DNA from: Clostridia bacterium
Lineage (GTDB): Bacteria > Bacillota > Clostridia > Christensenellales > Borkfalkiaceae
Reading direction: 5' to 3'
NCBI GenBank assembly: GCA_029066845.1
Contig: JAIEFR010000022.1
Coordinates: 1 to 64,000, forward strand
DNA length: 64,000 bases
Below, one piece after another: positions 36,232 to 44,821 of the stretch; the first letter of the stretch is position 1, and each line of letters opens with the position of its first letter. The position numbers and the translations under genes are program-made. The notes under the pieces were generated by a model that saw only the letters and a program-made list of their open reading frames with translations, was not told the DNA's origin and did no database searches.

Positions 36232-36242
36232 ACGAAAATTAG

Positions 36243-36319
36243 TGGGGCGGGCGACAAGTTTCGAACTTGCTACCTCCAGAGCCACAATCTGGCGCTCTAC
36301 CGATTGAGCTACGCCCGCC
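36243..36319 (-). tRNA. tRNA-His (anticodon GTG)
   Basis: Anticodon loop TTGTGGC. Acceptor GCGGGCG/CGCCCGC with the extra 5' G (position -1) opposite C73, the identity element of tRNA-His. CCA is encoded. Confidence 0.95.
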
Positions 36320-36327
36320 ATAAATTC

Positions 36328-36404
36328 TGGTGCGCCTGGAGAGACTCGAACCCCCGACACACGGCTTAGAAGGCCGTTGCTCTATCCTGCTGAGCTACAG
36401 GCGC
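36328..36404 (-). tRNA. tRNA-Arg (anticodon TCT)
   Basis: Anticodon loop CTTCTAA in stem ACGGC/GCCGT. Acceptor GCGCCTG/CAGGCGC, discriminator A, CCA encoded. Confidence 0.95.
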
Positions 36405-36441
36405 AAAACATAAAAAGTTGATGCGCCAAGCCTTGAAATTT

Positions 36442-36515
36442 TGGAGCGGGTGATGGGAATCGGACCCACGCAACCAGCTTGGAAGGCTAGTGTTCTACCA
36501 TTGAACTACACCCGC
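36442..36515 (-). tRNA. tRNA-Gly (anticodon TCC)
   Basis: Anticodon loop CTTCCAA. Acceptor GCGGGTG/CACCCGC, U73, CCA encoded. First gene of the operon, about 45 bp from the promoter. Confidence 0.95.
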
Positions 36516-36561
36516 ATTGTCTGCCGGGAAAAGCAGGTTACGCACAACTCAATGCTAAACG

Positions 36562-36590
36562 ATTATAGCAAATACATTTTTTTATGTCAA
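36562..36590 (-). promoter_or_regulatory. tRNA operon promoter
   Basis: Minus-strand TTGACA (36585-36590) and TATAAT (36562-36567), spacer 17 bp; a perfect consensus promoter suited to stable RNA. Confidence 0.9.
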
Positions 36591-36611
36591 CTCATTTTTA
36601 TTACTAATTTA

Positions 36612-37466
36612 TCACTTTTTCAGACCGTTGAGATAATTGTTTACCGAGTACGCGCAAACGTTGCCTTCGCCGACGGCCTTGGCATACTGATAAGGTCTGC
36701 CCGTGCAGTCGCCCGCGGCAAAAACGCCCTTGACGCTGGTCGCACCGTCACGGTCAACAACCACCCGTCCATCCTCTGTCTTCAAACCGTAAACGAGAGT
36801 ATCGGCAGCGACAGCCTGCTTTAAAATGAACACGCCGTCCACCGGCAATTCCTTATCGCCGTAAAAGACCGAACGCACGCGCATATCGCCCTTTATTTCC
36901 CTCACCCTGCCGTCAATTTTTTGCACGTTTTCAAGATTTACTTCCGCATCGCCTTTCAAAACGAAAAGGTAAACGGTGCGCGCATATTGCGCAAGCAATT
37001 TAACTTCGTCCGCCTCCTCCGCGCTTTCTATGACGACGGCTATGGCCTTGTCCTTATACAAAAAGCCGTCGCACACGGCGCAGTAGCTTACGCCCTTGCC
37101 GAGAAATTCGCTCTCCCCTTTGACGGGCTTAAACGTTTCCACACCGGTTGCCAGAATGACGGTTCTGGTTTCGTAAACGTCGCCCCCGCACATAACGTTA
37201 AAGCCGCCCTCCGCGGGGTAAACGCCGTTGACTTTGCCCTCGGTTATCGCGATTCCTTCGCCCTCTATCTGCCTCAAAAAAGCGGCGGTCATCTCCTCCC
37301 CCGACACTTTGGGAAGTCCGGGATAGTTAGCTATCTTTTCGGCGCTGCGAATTTTAGGCGAGAGATTTTTACTGCCTATCCAAATAAAATTTTTCTTTAA
37401 AGCTTTAAGCGTGAGAGCCGCGGAGACGCCGGCGGCACCCGTTCCTATTATTGCGCAATCAAACAT
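36612..37466 (-). CDS. Thioredoxin-reductase-like flavoprotein lacking the NADPH motif
   Basis: A 284-residue FAD enzyme of the low-molecular-weight thioredoxin reductase family. FAD site IIGTGAAGVSAALTL, redox disulfide CAVCDG, and the C-terminal FAD motif VFAAGDCTGRPYQYAKA are intact. In the second nucleotide domain the usual GGGDSA fingerprint is replaced by IAVVIESAEEADEV, so normal NADPH binding is unlikely. This fits the ferredoxin-dependent flavin thioredoxin reductases of Clostridia; the donor is inferred. ATG 37466 with AAGGG upstream is preferred over TTG 37472. No thioredoxin gene is adjacent. Confidence 0.85.
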   Translation of the reverse strand: MFDCAIIGTGAAGVSAALTLKALKKNFIWIGSKNLSPKIRSAEKIANYPGLPKVSGEEMTAAFLRQIEGEGIAITEGKVNGVYPAEGGFNVMCGGDVYETRTVILATGVETFKPVKGESEFLGKGVSYCAVCDGFLYKDKAIAVVIESAEEADEVKLLAQYARTVYLFVLKGDAEVNLENVQKIDGRVREIKGDMRVRSVFYGDKELPVDGVFILKQAVAADTLVYGLKTEDGRVVVDRDGATSVKGVFAAGDCTGRPYQYAKAVGEGNVCAYSVNNYLNGLKK

Positions 37467-37510
37467 ATTCAACCCTTATTTTCTGCAATTAAACGCCGTA
37501 TATGCGCGGA

Positions 37511-38995
37511 TTAACGCATTGAACGCGCCGCTTTTACGGCGGCGTGCCAGCTTTGAAGCGCCTTCTGCCTTTGTTCGGTTTGCATCGCAGGCGTGAACTC
37601 TTTGCCGAGGAAACGCTGGCTTTCGATTTCTTTAAGTCCGCCCCAGTAACCACAGCTCAGCCCCGCAAGGTAAGCCGCGCCGAGCGCCGTCGATTCCTCC
37701 ATAACAGGACGCTGAATTTTTACGCCGAGAATGTCCGACTGGAACTGCATCAAAAAGTCGTTTCGCGAAGCACCGCCGTCCACGCGCAGGCAGGATACGT
37801 TGACGCCCGCGTCGCGCTGCATAGCCTCCACGAGGTCCGCTGACTGGAATGCGATTGATTCCAGAGCCGCCCTTATGATGTGCGCCTTGTTGGTGCCGCG
37901 CGTTATGCCGCAAAGCAAGCCGCGCGCTTCGCTGTCCCAGTAGGGCGCGCCCAGTCCCGTGAACGCGGGCACGACGTAAACGCCGCCCGTGTCGGACACC
38001 TTTCTCGCCCAGCTCTCGCTTTCGTCCGCTGTGGAAATCATCCCAAGCTCGTCGCGCAGCCACTGCACAACCGCGCCGCCCACGAATACCGAACCTTCCA
38101 GAACGTAGGGCGGTCTGCCGCCCGCCGTCGCGCCGAGAGTGGTGACAAGCCCGTGAGTGCTCGTAACCGCCTTGTTGCCCGTGTTCATCAGTAGGAAACA
38201 ACCCGTGCCGTAAGTGTTTTTAACGTCGCCCTCTTTTATGCAAAGCTGACCGAAAAGCGCGGCCTGCTGGTCGCCCGCAACGCCGCAGATTGCCACCTCG
38301 CCGCCCAGCACGCTCTTATCAGTATATCCGAAAAGTCCGCACGACGAACGCAGCTCGGGCAACATACTCGCAGGGATATTGAACCATTGCAAAAGCTCGT
38401 AATCCCACTGCAAGGTGTGAATGTTGAAAAGCATAGTGCGCGAGGCGTTTGTGGGGTCTGTCGCAAAAATTCTGCCGGACGAAAAACGCCACATTAAGAA
38501 GGTGTCCACGGTGCCGAACAGCAGCTCGCCGCGCTCGGCCTTTTCCCTTGCGCCCTCCACGTTGTCTAAAATCCACTTGATTTTTGTCGCCGAAAAATAG
38601 GCGTCGGGCACAAGTCCCGTCTTTTGATAAATGCGCTCGGACAGTCCCTCTTCCTTCAGATGCGCGGCAATATCCGCCGTTCTGCGGCACTGCCACACTA
38701 TTGCGTTGGTGACGGGTTCGCCCGTCGTTCTGTCCCACACTATGGTCGTTTCGCGCTGGTTGGTTATACCTATTGCGGCAAGGTCACCGATGACAAGCCC
38801 CGCCTGTTTCAACGCTTCGTTGATGACGCTCACCGCGGAATTGACTATATCTTCGGGGTTGTGCTCGACGTAGCCCACGGCGGGATAAATCTGCCTGAAC
38901 TCCTTCTGCGCTATGCCGACTATACTTCCCTTTTTATCGAATATAATAGCGCGCGTACTGGTCGTGCCCTGGTCCAACGCAAGAACGTATTTCAT
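37511..38995 (-). CDS. glpK: Glycerol kinase
   Basis: A 494-residue FGGY-family kinase converting glycerol to glycerol 3-phosphate. The N-terminus [17 protein letters not shown], the [13 protein letters not shown] motif, the [13 protein letters not shown] segment and the FGGY signature region [19 protein letters not shown] are conserved. The start at 38995 matches the family and has GGAG upstream. Length is normal. No glpF or glpD is next to it; it is followed by the flavoprotein gene 44 bp on. Confidence 0.97.
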   Translation of the reverse strand: MKYVLALDQGTTSTRAIIFDKKGSIVGIAQKEFRQIYPAVGYVEHNPEDIVNSAVSVINEALKQAGLVIGDLAAIGITNQRETTIVWDRTTGEPVTNAIVWQCRRTADIAAHLKEEGLSERIYQKTGLVPDAYFSATKIKWILDNVEGAREKAERGELLFGTVDTFLMWRFSSGRIFATDPTNASRTMLFNIHTLQWDYELLQWFNIPASMLPELRSSCGLFGYTDKSVLGGEVAICGVAGDQQAALFGQLCIKEGDVKNTYGTGCFLLMNTGNKAVTSTHGLVTTLGATAGGRPPYVLEGSVFVGGAVVQWLRDELGMISTADESESWARKVSDTGGVYVVPAFTGLGAPYWDSEARGLLCGITRGTNKAHIIRAALESIAFQSADLVEAMQRDAGVNVSCLRVDGGASRNDFLMQFQSDILGVKIQRPVMEESTALGAAYLAGLSCGYWGGLKEIESQRFLGKEFTPAMQTEQRQKALQSWHAAVKAARSMR

Positions 38996-39026
38996 CCTGT
39001 TTTTCTCCAAAAGTATTATCGCGGAT

Positions 39027-39055
39027 ATTGTACCATAGCGGCGACAAACTGTCAA
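39027..39055 (-). promoter_or_regulatory. glpK promoter
   Basis: Minus-strand TTGACA (39050-39055) and TACAAT (39027-39032), spacer 17 bp, about 25 nt of leader before the glpK ATG. Confidence 0.8.
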
Positions 39056-39080
39056 CGACGTCAAACGCATTTTAAAACCC

Positions 39081-39109
39081 TTGAAAACTTTGCGCGGATA
39101 TGATAAAAT
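39081..39109 (+). promoter_or_regulatory. Promoter with almost no leader
   Basis: TTGAAA (39081-39086) and TAAAAT (39104-39109), spacer 17 bp. The start would be at about 39116, one or two bases before the ATG at 39118, so the mRNA is probably leaderless. Confidence 0.65.
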
Positions 39110-39117
39110 AAATCGAG

Positions 39118-40332
39118 ATGAAGAAAAAGGTAAGCAAACAAAAACGCAATAAAATAAAAGCCGAGAAAAAACGCGAACGTCAGCGGCGTGAAGAATACGA
39201 AAAAAACTACGACCAAATAACTTATGCGCAATGCAAGGAATTGGCGAAAGGGCAAACGTTTGAGGAACGTTACGGCGATTTGGGCAAGCTGTTGTATTCT
39301 TACAGCGACGCGAGAACGTGGATAGATTTGCCGAAGGGACAGAAATTCAGAAAAACTTTCGTCCCGCAGAAGATTTTCCTCTTTGCTTTCGCTATGTTGT
39401 TGTGCGTATGGTTTATAACTGCGCTCACCTATCAGCTTTGCACGACTGCTAACGTCGGCAAAACGCTTTTACACCTTTTGCCCTCGTTCATAATAATTGC
39501 GGCGTGCACCGCCATTTTACTCGTTTCCGTATTTGAGGGCTGGGGCAATTTTCTGCGGTGGGCGTTTAAGCACAACTTGGTGCGTGGACACGGCGCTCTG
39601 CAAAGAAGACAGCTTGCGCAACTGAAACTCGATATGCAGATAGCCGATATGCGCAAGGAAAGAGAAAACAGAATTGACGTGACACCCGATTACGTCGTGT
39701 GGACGGTTTTCGGCAGAGAAGAGATTTTTAAACGCGAGCTTGTCGAACTGCACGTTTACAAGCGCGAAGACGAACTATCGCTAATGCTGAAAACTGACGA
39801 CGATATAAAGGAGTTCCCCTTAAAGTTACCCGAAGAAGAATATGCGCCGCTTAAAAAGGTGCTGCGCGACCAAATGACCGCAATGCGCATTGGCGTTACC
39901 GACAAACTGGAACTGCGCAAAAACTTCGTCAAGGAAATACCCGCAACCATTATGGCACTGCTGATACTCACCGCGGGAATTATGCTCGTCGTTACGCACT
40001 ATCTGTGGATACCTGATATCCCGCCGTTTCTTGGAGTATTCTTTATCGGCGGCGGGTTTCTTGCACTTGGCAACACCTATTCGTTCATACCCGCCGTCAA
40101 CGCCGCGGGAATTCCCCTCGTATTTTCGCTGATACTCCTCGTCGTGCCTCCGTGGGCAATCGTATGGTTTCAGCAAAACGTATTTCACAACGACGGCAAT
40201 ATCTTAAAGATTATATTAAGATGCGACGCGTTTACGGCGGGCTTTTCCTTTTTTACGGTTTTGGGCGCATACGTTTTTTCGTTTGCAATAACCAAGCTTG
40301 CGGACTATATAAGGTTCGGTAAAATCAAATAA
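39118..40332 (+). CDS. Hypothetical membrane protein (404 aa)
   Basis: Not recognised. A very basic N-terminus (about 25 residues, mostly Lys, Arg and Glu) is followed by a hydrophilic block, two membrane helices at about 84-106 and 118-140, a cytoplasmic domain of about 130 residues ([38 protein letters not shown]) and four further helices to the end. The soluble part resembles YcxB-like PH-type domains in pattern, but this is a guess. There is no Shine-Dalgarno site; the promoter -10 box lies directly upstream. A strong terminator follows. Confidence 0.75.
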   Translation: MKKKVSKQKRNKIKAEKKRERQRREEYEKNYDQITYAQCKELAKGQTFEERYGDLGKLLYSYSDARTWIDLPKGQKFRKTFVPQKIFLFAFAMLLCVWFITALTYQLCTTANVGKTLLHLLPSFIIIAACTAILLVSVFEGWGNFLRWAFKHNLVRGHGALQRRQLAQLKLDMQIADMRKERENRIDVTPDYVVWTVFGREEIFKRELVELHVYKREDELSLMLKTDDDIKEFPLKLPEEEYAPLKKVLRDQMTAMRIGVTDKLELRKNFVKEIPATIMALLILTAGIMLVVTHYLWIPDIPPFLGVFFIGGGFLALGNTYSFIPAVNAAGIPLVFSLILLVVPPWAIVWFQQNVFHNDGNILKIILRCDAFTAGFSFFTVLGAYVFSFAITKLADYIRFGKIK

Positions 40333-40341
40333 AATTTAAAG

Positions 40342-40370
40342 GGGTGCGGTTTTTGCCGCACCCTCTTTTT
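40342..40370 (+). terminator. Terminator
   Basis: Hairpin GGGTGCGG/CCGCACCC (40342-40363) followed by TCTTTTT, between the hypothetical membrane gene and the convergent P-type ATPase gene. Confidence 0.9.
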
Positions 40371-40371
40371 G

Positions 40372-42690
40372 TTATTTAATTAAAGCCGTCCGCAGTGCGT
40401 TCAGCACGGCGATAAGCATAACGCCGACGTCCGCAAATATCGAGATAATTAACGGGAAGGATGGAATTGCGATGCTGAGAGCCATTATCGCAAACTTGAC
40501 TATCAGCGAGCCGATTATGTTCTGCATAACAATCGAGCGCGTGCCGCGCGCAACCCTGCGCGCCTCGGGCAGCAGCGAAAGTTTGTCGGAAACAAGCACT
40601 ACGTCGCTCGCCTCGATAGCCGCGTCACTCCCGACCTGACCCATTGACACGGCGCAGTTTGCAACCGTCATTACGGGCGCATCGTTTATGCCGTCGCCGA
40701 CGTAGATAAGTCCGCCCTGCTCCTTCAGCTGCTGCGCCCTTTCAAGCTTTTCGTCCGGCAGTAAGCCGGCGTGAACGCCGTCAAGGCCAAGCCCCTGCGC
40801 AACGCTCTCCGCACGCGCCTTGCCGTCGCCCGTGAGCATATACGCGCCCTTGACGCCCGACTTTTTAAGAAGCGCGATAGCCTCCGCCGCGCCCTCCTTA
40901 ATGCGGTCGTCAATCTCGATAACGCCTACATATTTGCCGTCTAACGCCACGTATACCAGGGTTGAAACGCTTTCCACGGGCGTAAAGTCCACTCCCGCCT
41001 CGGTCAGCATCTGCGCGTTGCCGCACACCAGAGCCTTGCCGTCAACCGTACAGCTCACGCCCCTGCCCGCAACCTCCTTTGCGTTCTCGGCGACGTAATC
41101 GGTCTGAACGTCCGCAAACGCCGCGGCTATGGGGTGGGAAGAAAATTTCTCCGCGCAGGCGGCAAGCTTTAACGCCTCCTCCGAGGACGACGACTTGACG
41201 GCGAACACGCCTTCGGTCAGCGTACCCGTCTTATCGAACGCCGCAACGCACGCCTTTGCAAGCTCGTCTATACAGGTAGAGCCCTTTACCAGAATACCCG
41301 ACTTTGCGCATCTGCCTATGCCGCCGAAGTATGAAAGCGGCACGGAAATGACCAGCGCGCACGGGCAGGAAATGACGAGGAAGGACAGAGCCTTGTAAAT
41401 CCATTTGCTGTACTCCGCCCACACGTATGCGCCGTTGACCGCGCATATTATGGTGGGAACAAGTCCTGCGACCAGCAGAGCCGCCACGACAACCACGGGC
41501 GTATAGTACTTGGCAAAGCTCGAAATAAACTTTTCGGGCTTGGCTTTTTTCGCAGTGGAGTTTTCCACGAGTTCCAAAATTTTGGCAACGGCGGAATTCT
41601 TGTATTCCCTTATGACTTCCGCCTCCACAACGCCCGAAATATTTATGGAGCCAGACAGAGCCTCGCCGCCCACTTTAATATCGCGGGGCAATGCTTCGCC
41701 GTTTAAGCTCTTCATATCCAGCGAGGTTTCGCCCTTGACTATGCGGCAGTCTACGGGCACTTTTTCGCCCGCCTTAATCAGAATTATATCGCCGACTTTA
41801 AGACTTTCGGGAGCAACTACAACCTGCTCGCCGTCCTTTATGAGCGTTGCGGTTTCGCTCTTCAAGTCCATAAGCTTGGTTATCGACCTGCGCGATGAAC
41901 CGACGGCTATGGACTGCAACAGCTCGCCCACACGGTACAAAAGCATTACGGCAACGCCTTCGAACAAACCGTCGCCCGTGGTGACGCCCAGCACAATCGC
42001 GCCCACTGCCGCCAGAGTCATAAGAAAGTTTTCATCGAAAATCTTTCCCTTTATAATGTTGCGCGCGGTATTCCATAGGACGGTATATCCCGCCGCCAGG
42101 AAGGCAACGCCGTACAGCGCGTAGACGACGTACTGTACCGCTCCGCCAAGCTTTAAAAAGTCGAGCACGACAGCTGGCACGAAGAACACCGCCGAAATTA
42201 TCACCGCGATTATGTCCGCCATATTCGACTTAAAAACGCCCTTGGGTGCCGCCTTGCCGTCAACTATTTTAACGTCCTCGAAATGGGTGATGCAGTATAC
42301 CGCCTTGTCGTAAGCCGCCGTCGATTGCGCTTTCAGAATTACGGTCATATTCATAAAGTCAACCGTAGCCGAAACGCCGTCGATTTTGTTGAGCTCCTCT
42401 TCCAGCTCGCGCCCGCAATTGGCGCAGCAGAGGTTGGCTATCTTAATCTTTTTGCAGTCTGCGGCAATTACCTCTTCCGCGTCGTCCTCTTCGACTATCT
42501 TTGCGTCCTCGAAGTGGTTGCAGCAGTATATTGCACGGTCAAGCGCCTTTTCGTCGCAGTCGAGAATGACTTTACTTGCCATAAAATCGACGGTTGCGCT
42601 GTTCACGCCTTCAAGCTTGTTCAGCTCCTCTTCCAGCTCTCGCGCACAGTTGGCGCAGTCAAGCCCCTCTATCTTTAACGTCTTATTCAT
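40372..42690 (-). CDS. Heavy-metal P1B-type ATPase with two HMA domains
   Basis: A 772-residue exporter for divalent soft metals such as Zn2+, Cd2+ or Pb2+. Two N-terminal heavy-metal domains carry GLDCANC and NLCCANC. The membrane core has the CPC metal site (FLVISCPCALVIS), the phosphorylation site DKTGTLTEG, the HP motif (FSSHPIAAA) and the nucleotide hinge GDGINDAPV. The ArsR gene just upstream overlaps it by 8 bp, so the pair resembles cadC-cadA. Each HMA domain is followed by an acidic HFED segment, suggesting divalent-metal rather than copper specificity. Confidence 0.93.
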   Translation of the reverse strand: MNKTLKIEGLDCANCARELEEELNKLEGVNSATVDFMASKVILDCDEKALDRAIYCCNHFEDAKIVEEDDAEEVIAADCKKIKIANLCCANCGRELEEELNKIDGVSATVDFMNMTVILKAQSTAAYDKAVYCITHFEDVKIVDGKAAPKGVFKSNMADIIAVIISAVFFVPAVVLDFLKLGGAVQYVVYALYGVAFLAAGYTVLWNTARNIIKGKIFDENFLMTLAAVGAIVLGVTTGDGLFEGVAVMLLYRVGELLQSIAVGSSRRSITKLMDLKSETATLIKDGEQVVVAPESLKVGDIILIKAGEKVPVDCRIVKGETSLDMKSLNGEALPRDIKVGGEALSGSINISGVVEAEVIREYKNSAVAKILELVENSTAKKAKPEKFISSFAKYYTPVVVVAALLVAGLVPTIICAVNGAYVWAEYSKWIYKALSFLVISCPCALVISVPLSYFGGIGRCAKSGILVKGSTCIDELAKACVAAFDKTGTLTEGVFAVKSSSSEEALKLAACAEKFSSHPIAAAFADVQTDYVAENAKEVAGRGVSCTVDGKALVCGNAQMLTEAGVDFTPVESVSTLVYVALDGKYVGVIEIDDRIKEGAAEAIALLKKSGVKGAYMLTGDGKARAESVAQGLGLDGVHAGLLPDEKLERAQQLKEQGGLIYVGDGINDAPVMTVANCAVSMGQVGSDAAIEASDVVLVSDKLSLLPEARRVARGTRSIVMQNIIGSLIVKFAIMALSIAIPSFPLIISIFADVGVMLIAVLNALRTALIK

Positions 42691-43036
42691 TGCAGTTCAG
42701 ATGCTCCTTTGCCACGGATATCATCGTGAGGATATGCCCGTCGGCTATCGAATAAATCACTTGCTTGCCCTGCCGCCTGCACTTGATTATGCGGTGGTCT
42801 TTCAGCGTTTTCAGCTGGTGGGATACGGCGCTCTGGTTGCCCCCGACCGCCTGCGTTAAGTGCTCCACGCACAGCTCGCCGCAGGACAGCGCCAGAAGTA
42901 TTTTCAGGCGCGAAGGCTCGCTTATCGCCTTGAAGCGCGCCGCAAGCTCGGCAACGTCGTCCTCGCTAGGCATACTTTCAAGCGCGCAGCGTATGCGCTC
43001 CTCGTGCTCCAGCTTCTCCATTTGAGTGTCTTTCAT
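42683..43036 (-). CDS. ArsR/SmtB-family metal-sensing repressor, CadC-like
   Basis: A 117-residue winged-helix repressor. The recognition region reads AVGGNQSAVSHQLKTLKDHRI. The alpha-3 area contains SCGELCVEHL, with Cys residues where CadC-type sensors bind Cd/Pb, and the tail ends HLNCNE with another Cys. It overlaps the ATPase start by 8 bp and lies directly behind a palindromic operator, so it should repress its own operon and release on metal binding. Confidence 0.9.
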   Translation of the reverse strand: MKDTQMEKLEHEERIRCALESMPSEDDVAELAARFKAISEPSRLKILLALSCGELCVEHLTQAVGGNQSAVSHQLKTLKDHRIIKCRRQGKQVIYSIADGHILTMISVAKEHLNCNE

Positions 43037-43091
43037 TTTGCTTCTACCTCTCGGTTTCGTACCGCCTTTATTGATTATGCGGTCAATAACT

Positions 43092-43137
43092 TATGAATTG
43101 TTATTCATATGATAATATATTCTATTTACATTGTCAA
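43092..43137 (-). promoter_or_regulatory. Promoter and operator of the ArsR/P-type ATPase operon
   Basis: Minus-strand TTGACA (43132-43137) and TATCAT (43109-43114), spacer 17 bp. A palindrome TATGAAT-TGTT-ATTCATA (43092-43109) begins at the -10 box, the expected place for an ArsR-type operator. Confidence 0.75.
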
Positions 43138-43171
43138 GCGTTAATACAAAAATTTTTAAAATAAAAAAGCG

Positions 43172-43200
43172 TTGACAACCCCGCCCGCGTTTGTTAAAAT
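43172..43200 (+). promoter_or_regulatory. tRNA-Ser promoter
   Basis: TTGACA (43172-43177) and TAAAAT (43195-43200), spacer 17 bp. Transcription from about 43207 includes the partial tRNA copy before the complete tRNA-Ser. Confidence 0.8.
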
Positions 43201-43225
43201 AGTTTGCGTTACAAACCCAATCTAT

Positions 43226-43247
43226 TTTGCAGAGATGGCGGAGCGGT
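43226..43247 (+). repeat. Partial copy of the tRNA-Ser 5' end
   Basis: The 22 bases ending in GAGCGGT are identical to 43301-43322, i.e. the first 19 nt of tRNA-Ser (acceptor 5' strand and D-stem) plus three leading T. The two copies then diverge; the partial copy continues with a small hairpin AAGCGC-TGC-GCGCTT. It lies inside the tRNA-Ser transcript. Confidence 0.85.
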
Positions 43248-43303
43248 AAGCGCTGCGCGCTTCGGTACGACGATAAGCGGCAGTCTTTTAACTTAATACA
43301 TTT

Positions 43304-43391
43304 GCAGAGATGGCGGAGCGGTCGAACGCGGCGGTCTTGAAAACCGTTGATGGGCAACTATCCGGGGGTTCAAATCCCTCTCTCTGCGCCA
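43304..43391 (+). tRNA. tRNA-Ser (anticodon TGA)
   Basis: Anticodon loop CTTGAAA, acceptor GCAGAGA/TCTCTGC, G73, long variable arm, T-loop TTCAAAT, CCA encoded. The 88-nt length suits class II tRNA-Ser. Confidence 0.95.
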
Positions 43392-43395
43392 AAAA

Positions 43396-43440
43396 GGGCG
43401 TAAGTTGATAATTTTCAACTTACGCCCTTTAATTATTTTT
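43396..43440 (+). terminator. tRNA-Ser terminator
   Basis: A 13-bp hairpin (GGGCGTAAGTTGA 43396-43408 / TCAACTTACGCCC 43415-43427) followed by a T-rich tail. It also faces the convergent PPOX gene and can serve both strands. Confidence 0.9.
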
Positions 43441-43927
43441 TTATAAATTCAACTGCCTGCTTACCAGTTATATGCTCGATATCAAACCTGATAATCGAGA
43501 AAGCACAATTGTATTTTTCTATTTCTGCTCGCAATTCGATATTATGGTCGGGGTAATATTTTTGTCCCAATTGCCGAATGGCGTATAATGCTTCCGAACT
43601 GTCGCCGACAATTTCAACCTTTCCGAATGCAATAACGCTTTTATAAAACGTAGTATATTTTTCGGGTTTAATGTCGTCCTTGTCAATAATGCAGAAGGTC
43701 GCTTTTTTGCAGTTGTTTACCGCGTCTATTTTGTGGCCAGACTTTGCACTGTGAAAATATATTTTGCCGTCCGAATATACGTAGCTCAGCGGTACCGAAT
43801 AAGGATAGCCGTCACCGTCGATAAGTGCCAAAACGCCCGAGGTATTGACCAGTAAAATCCGTTCGATTTCTTCGCGCGATAATTGCTGCTTAAATCTTCT
43901 CATCTTCGCAAACATTGCTTTCCCCAT
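43433..43927 (-). CDS. Pyridoxamine 5'-phosphate oxidase-like (NimA-type) flavoprotein
   Basis: A 164-residue split-barrel FMN-binding family protein. The pattern NTSGVLALIDGDGYPYSVPLSYVY, FHSAKSGHKIDAV and YKSVIAFGKVEIV matches the NimA/5-nitroimidazole-reductase-like branch. The frame overlaps the end of pnuC by up to 38 bp; ATG 43927 and an internal ATG at 43915 with GGGGAAA upstream are both possible starts. Translation coupled to pnuC is likely. Substrate unknown. Confidence 0.83.
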   Translation of the reverse strand: MGKAMFAKMRRFKQQLSREEIERILLVNTSGVLALIDGDGYPYSVPLSYVYSDGKIYFHSAKSGHKIDAVNNCKKATFCIIDKDDIKPEKYTTFYKSVIAFGKVEIVGDSSEALYAIRQLGQKYYPDHNIELRAEIEKYNCAFSIIRFDIEHITGKQAVEFIKK

Positions 43928-44606
43928 CCCGTTGTTTTTTATTCATAAAACTCCAGTTTACAAACCCGTAGCAGTCCATAACCAAAAACGCAACAAAGCA
44001 AATTACCATAGGCAAATAGGTAAAATTTTCGTAGCTTGCCATACTCCACATAATTATAAGAACTATATCGTTTAGCGCATAGCATACCGCGTAAAATCGA
44101 TTTCTTCGCGCCGTCAGATACGCCGCCAAAAACGAGGTAAATACCGAAACGGTGCTTATAATAAGATTAGCCGTATCGAGAGCGCGCAGCAAAAAGAAAA
44201 ACGCCGCCGTTACAGCCACTGCCGCAACAAGGAACAGGCACCACTCTCTGCGTGAAAGCGAATTGATTTTAACCTCGCTTGCGTTCCCGTTATATGGGTT
44301 TTTCAACCACGATATTAGTGCCCACAACGCCATTGGCGCACTCATTCCCAAATATGTTATCATTTCGCCGTAGTATCTGAACGAATAGGAAATAATGCCG
44401 TAAAACACGCTGAATACTATCGTCAGAAGCTGCCCGACGGGATTGCCCTTAGAAACGAATACCAAAGCCGTCGCACCAATCAGCGACCCTATTAAATAAA
44501 GATATTGCGTGTTTTTAAAAACGAAGAAACAGACGGCTATAGCAATTACGCTTACGCCCCAAATCAGCCACTCCAAAAGAGTGATGCTTTTAAAAAACTT
44601 TTTCAT
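43890..44606 (-). CDS. pnuC: PnuC-family vitamin transporter
   Basis: A 238-residue membrane protein with about seven helices. The arrangement LLEWLIWGVSVIAIAVCFF at the start, MALWALISWLKNPYNGN in the loop and YGFVNWSFMNKKQ at the end is that of PnuC/PnuX transporters for nicotinamide riboside, riboflavin or thiamine. GAGGTG precedes the ATG. The mRNA has a leader of about 112 nt with alternative hairpins and a T-run, typical of a vitamin- or cofactor-sensing switch. The transported vitamin cannot be decided from sequence alone. Confidence 0.8.
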   Translation of the reverse strand: MKKFFKSITLLEWLIWGVSVIAIAVCFFVFKNTQYLYLIGSLIGATALVFVSKGNPVGQLLTIVFSVFYGIISYSFRYYGEMITYLGMSAPMALWALISWLKNPYNGNASEVKINSLSRREWCLFLVAAVAVTAAFFFLLRALDTANLIISTVSVFTSFLAAYLTARRNRFYAVCYALNDIVLIIMWSMASYENFTYLPMVICFVAFLVMDCYGFVNWSFMNKKQRDGESNVCEDEKI

Positions 44607-44614
44607 AGCACCTC

Positions 44615-44703
44615 AAAAAAAATAGCACTTTGCTTATATCTTCCAAGACCTGACGATATAAGTAAAATGCCTTACGCATTTGCAAGTACTCGGTAGCACT
44701 TGC
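44615..44703 (-). promoter_or_regulatory. Switch-like structured leader of pnuC
   Basis: Read on the minus strand: P1 (GCAAGTGCT 44695-44703 with AGTACTTGC 44682-44690, loop ACCG), P2 (AATGC/GCATT, 44666-44680), P3 (CTTATATC/GATATAAG, 44633-44662), then GCAAAGTGCT (44624-44633) and eight T (44615-44622). The last element nearly repeats the 5' arm of P1, so it can pair with AGTACTTGC instead and form a terminator when P1 is open. I do not recognise it as a described riboswitch class. Confidence 0.65.
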
Positions 44704-44724
44704 CGCTCTTTTTAATTTTTCTTT

Positions 44725-44753
44725 ATTGTACAAAACCGCGTAAAATAAGTCAA
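44725..44753 (-). promoter_or_regulatory. pnuC promoter
   Basis: Minus-strand TTGACT (44748-44753) and TACAAT (44725-44730), spacer 17 bp; start near 44718. Confidence 0.75.
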
Positions 44754-44762
44754 GCATAACGT

Positions 44763-44791
44763 TTGAAGTATTTTTACGTTTGTGCTATAAT
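44763..44791 (+). promoter_or_regulatory. Promoter of the second PPOX-type gene
   Basis: TTGAAG (44763-44768) and TATAAT (44786-44791), spacer 17 bp, divergent from the pnuC promoter. Confidence 0.75.
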
Positions 44792-44821
44792 GTAAGCAAC
44801 TCAAACAAAAGGAACACAACT

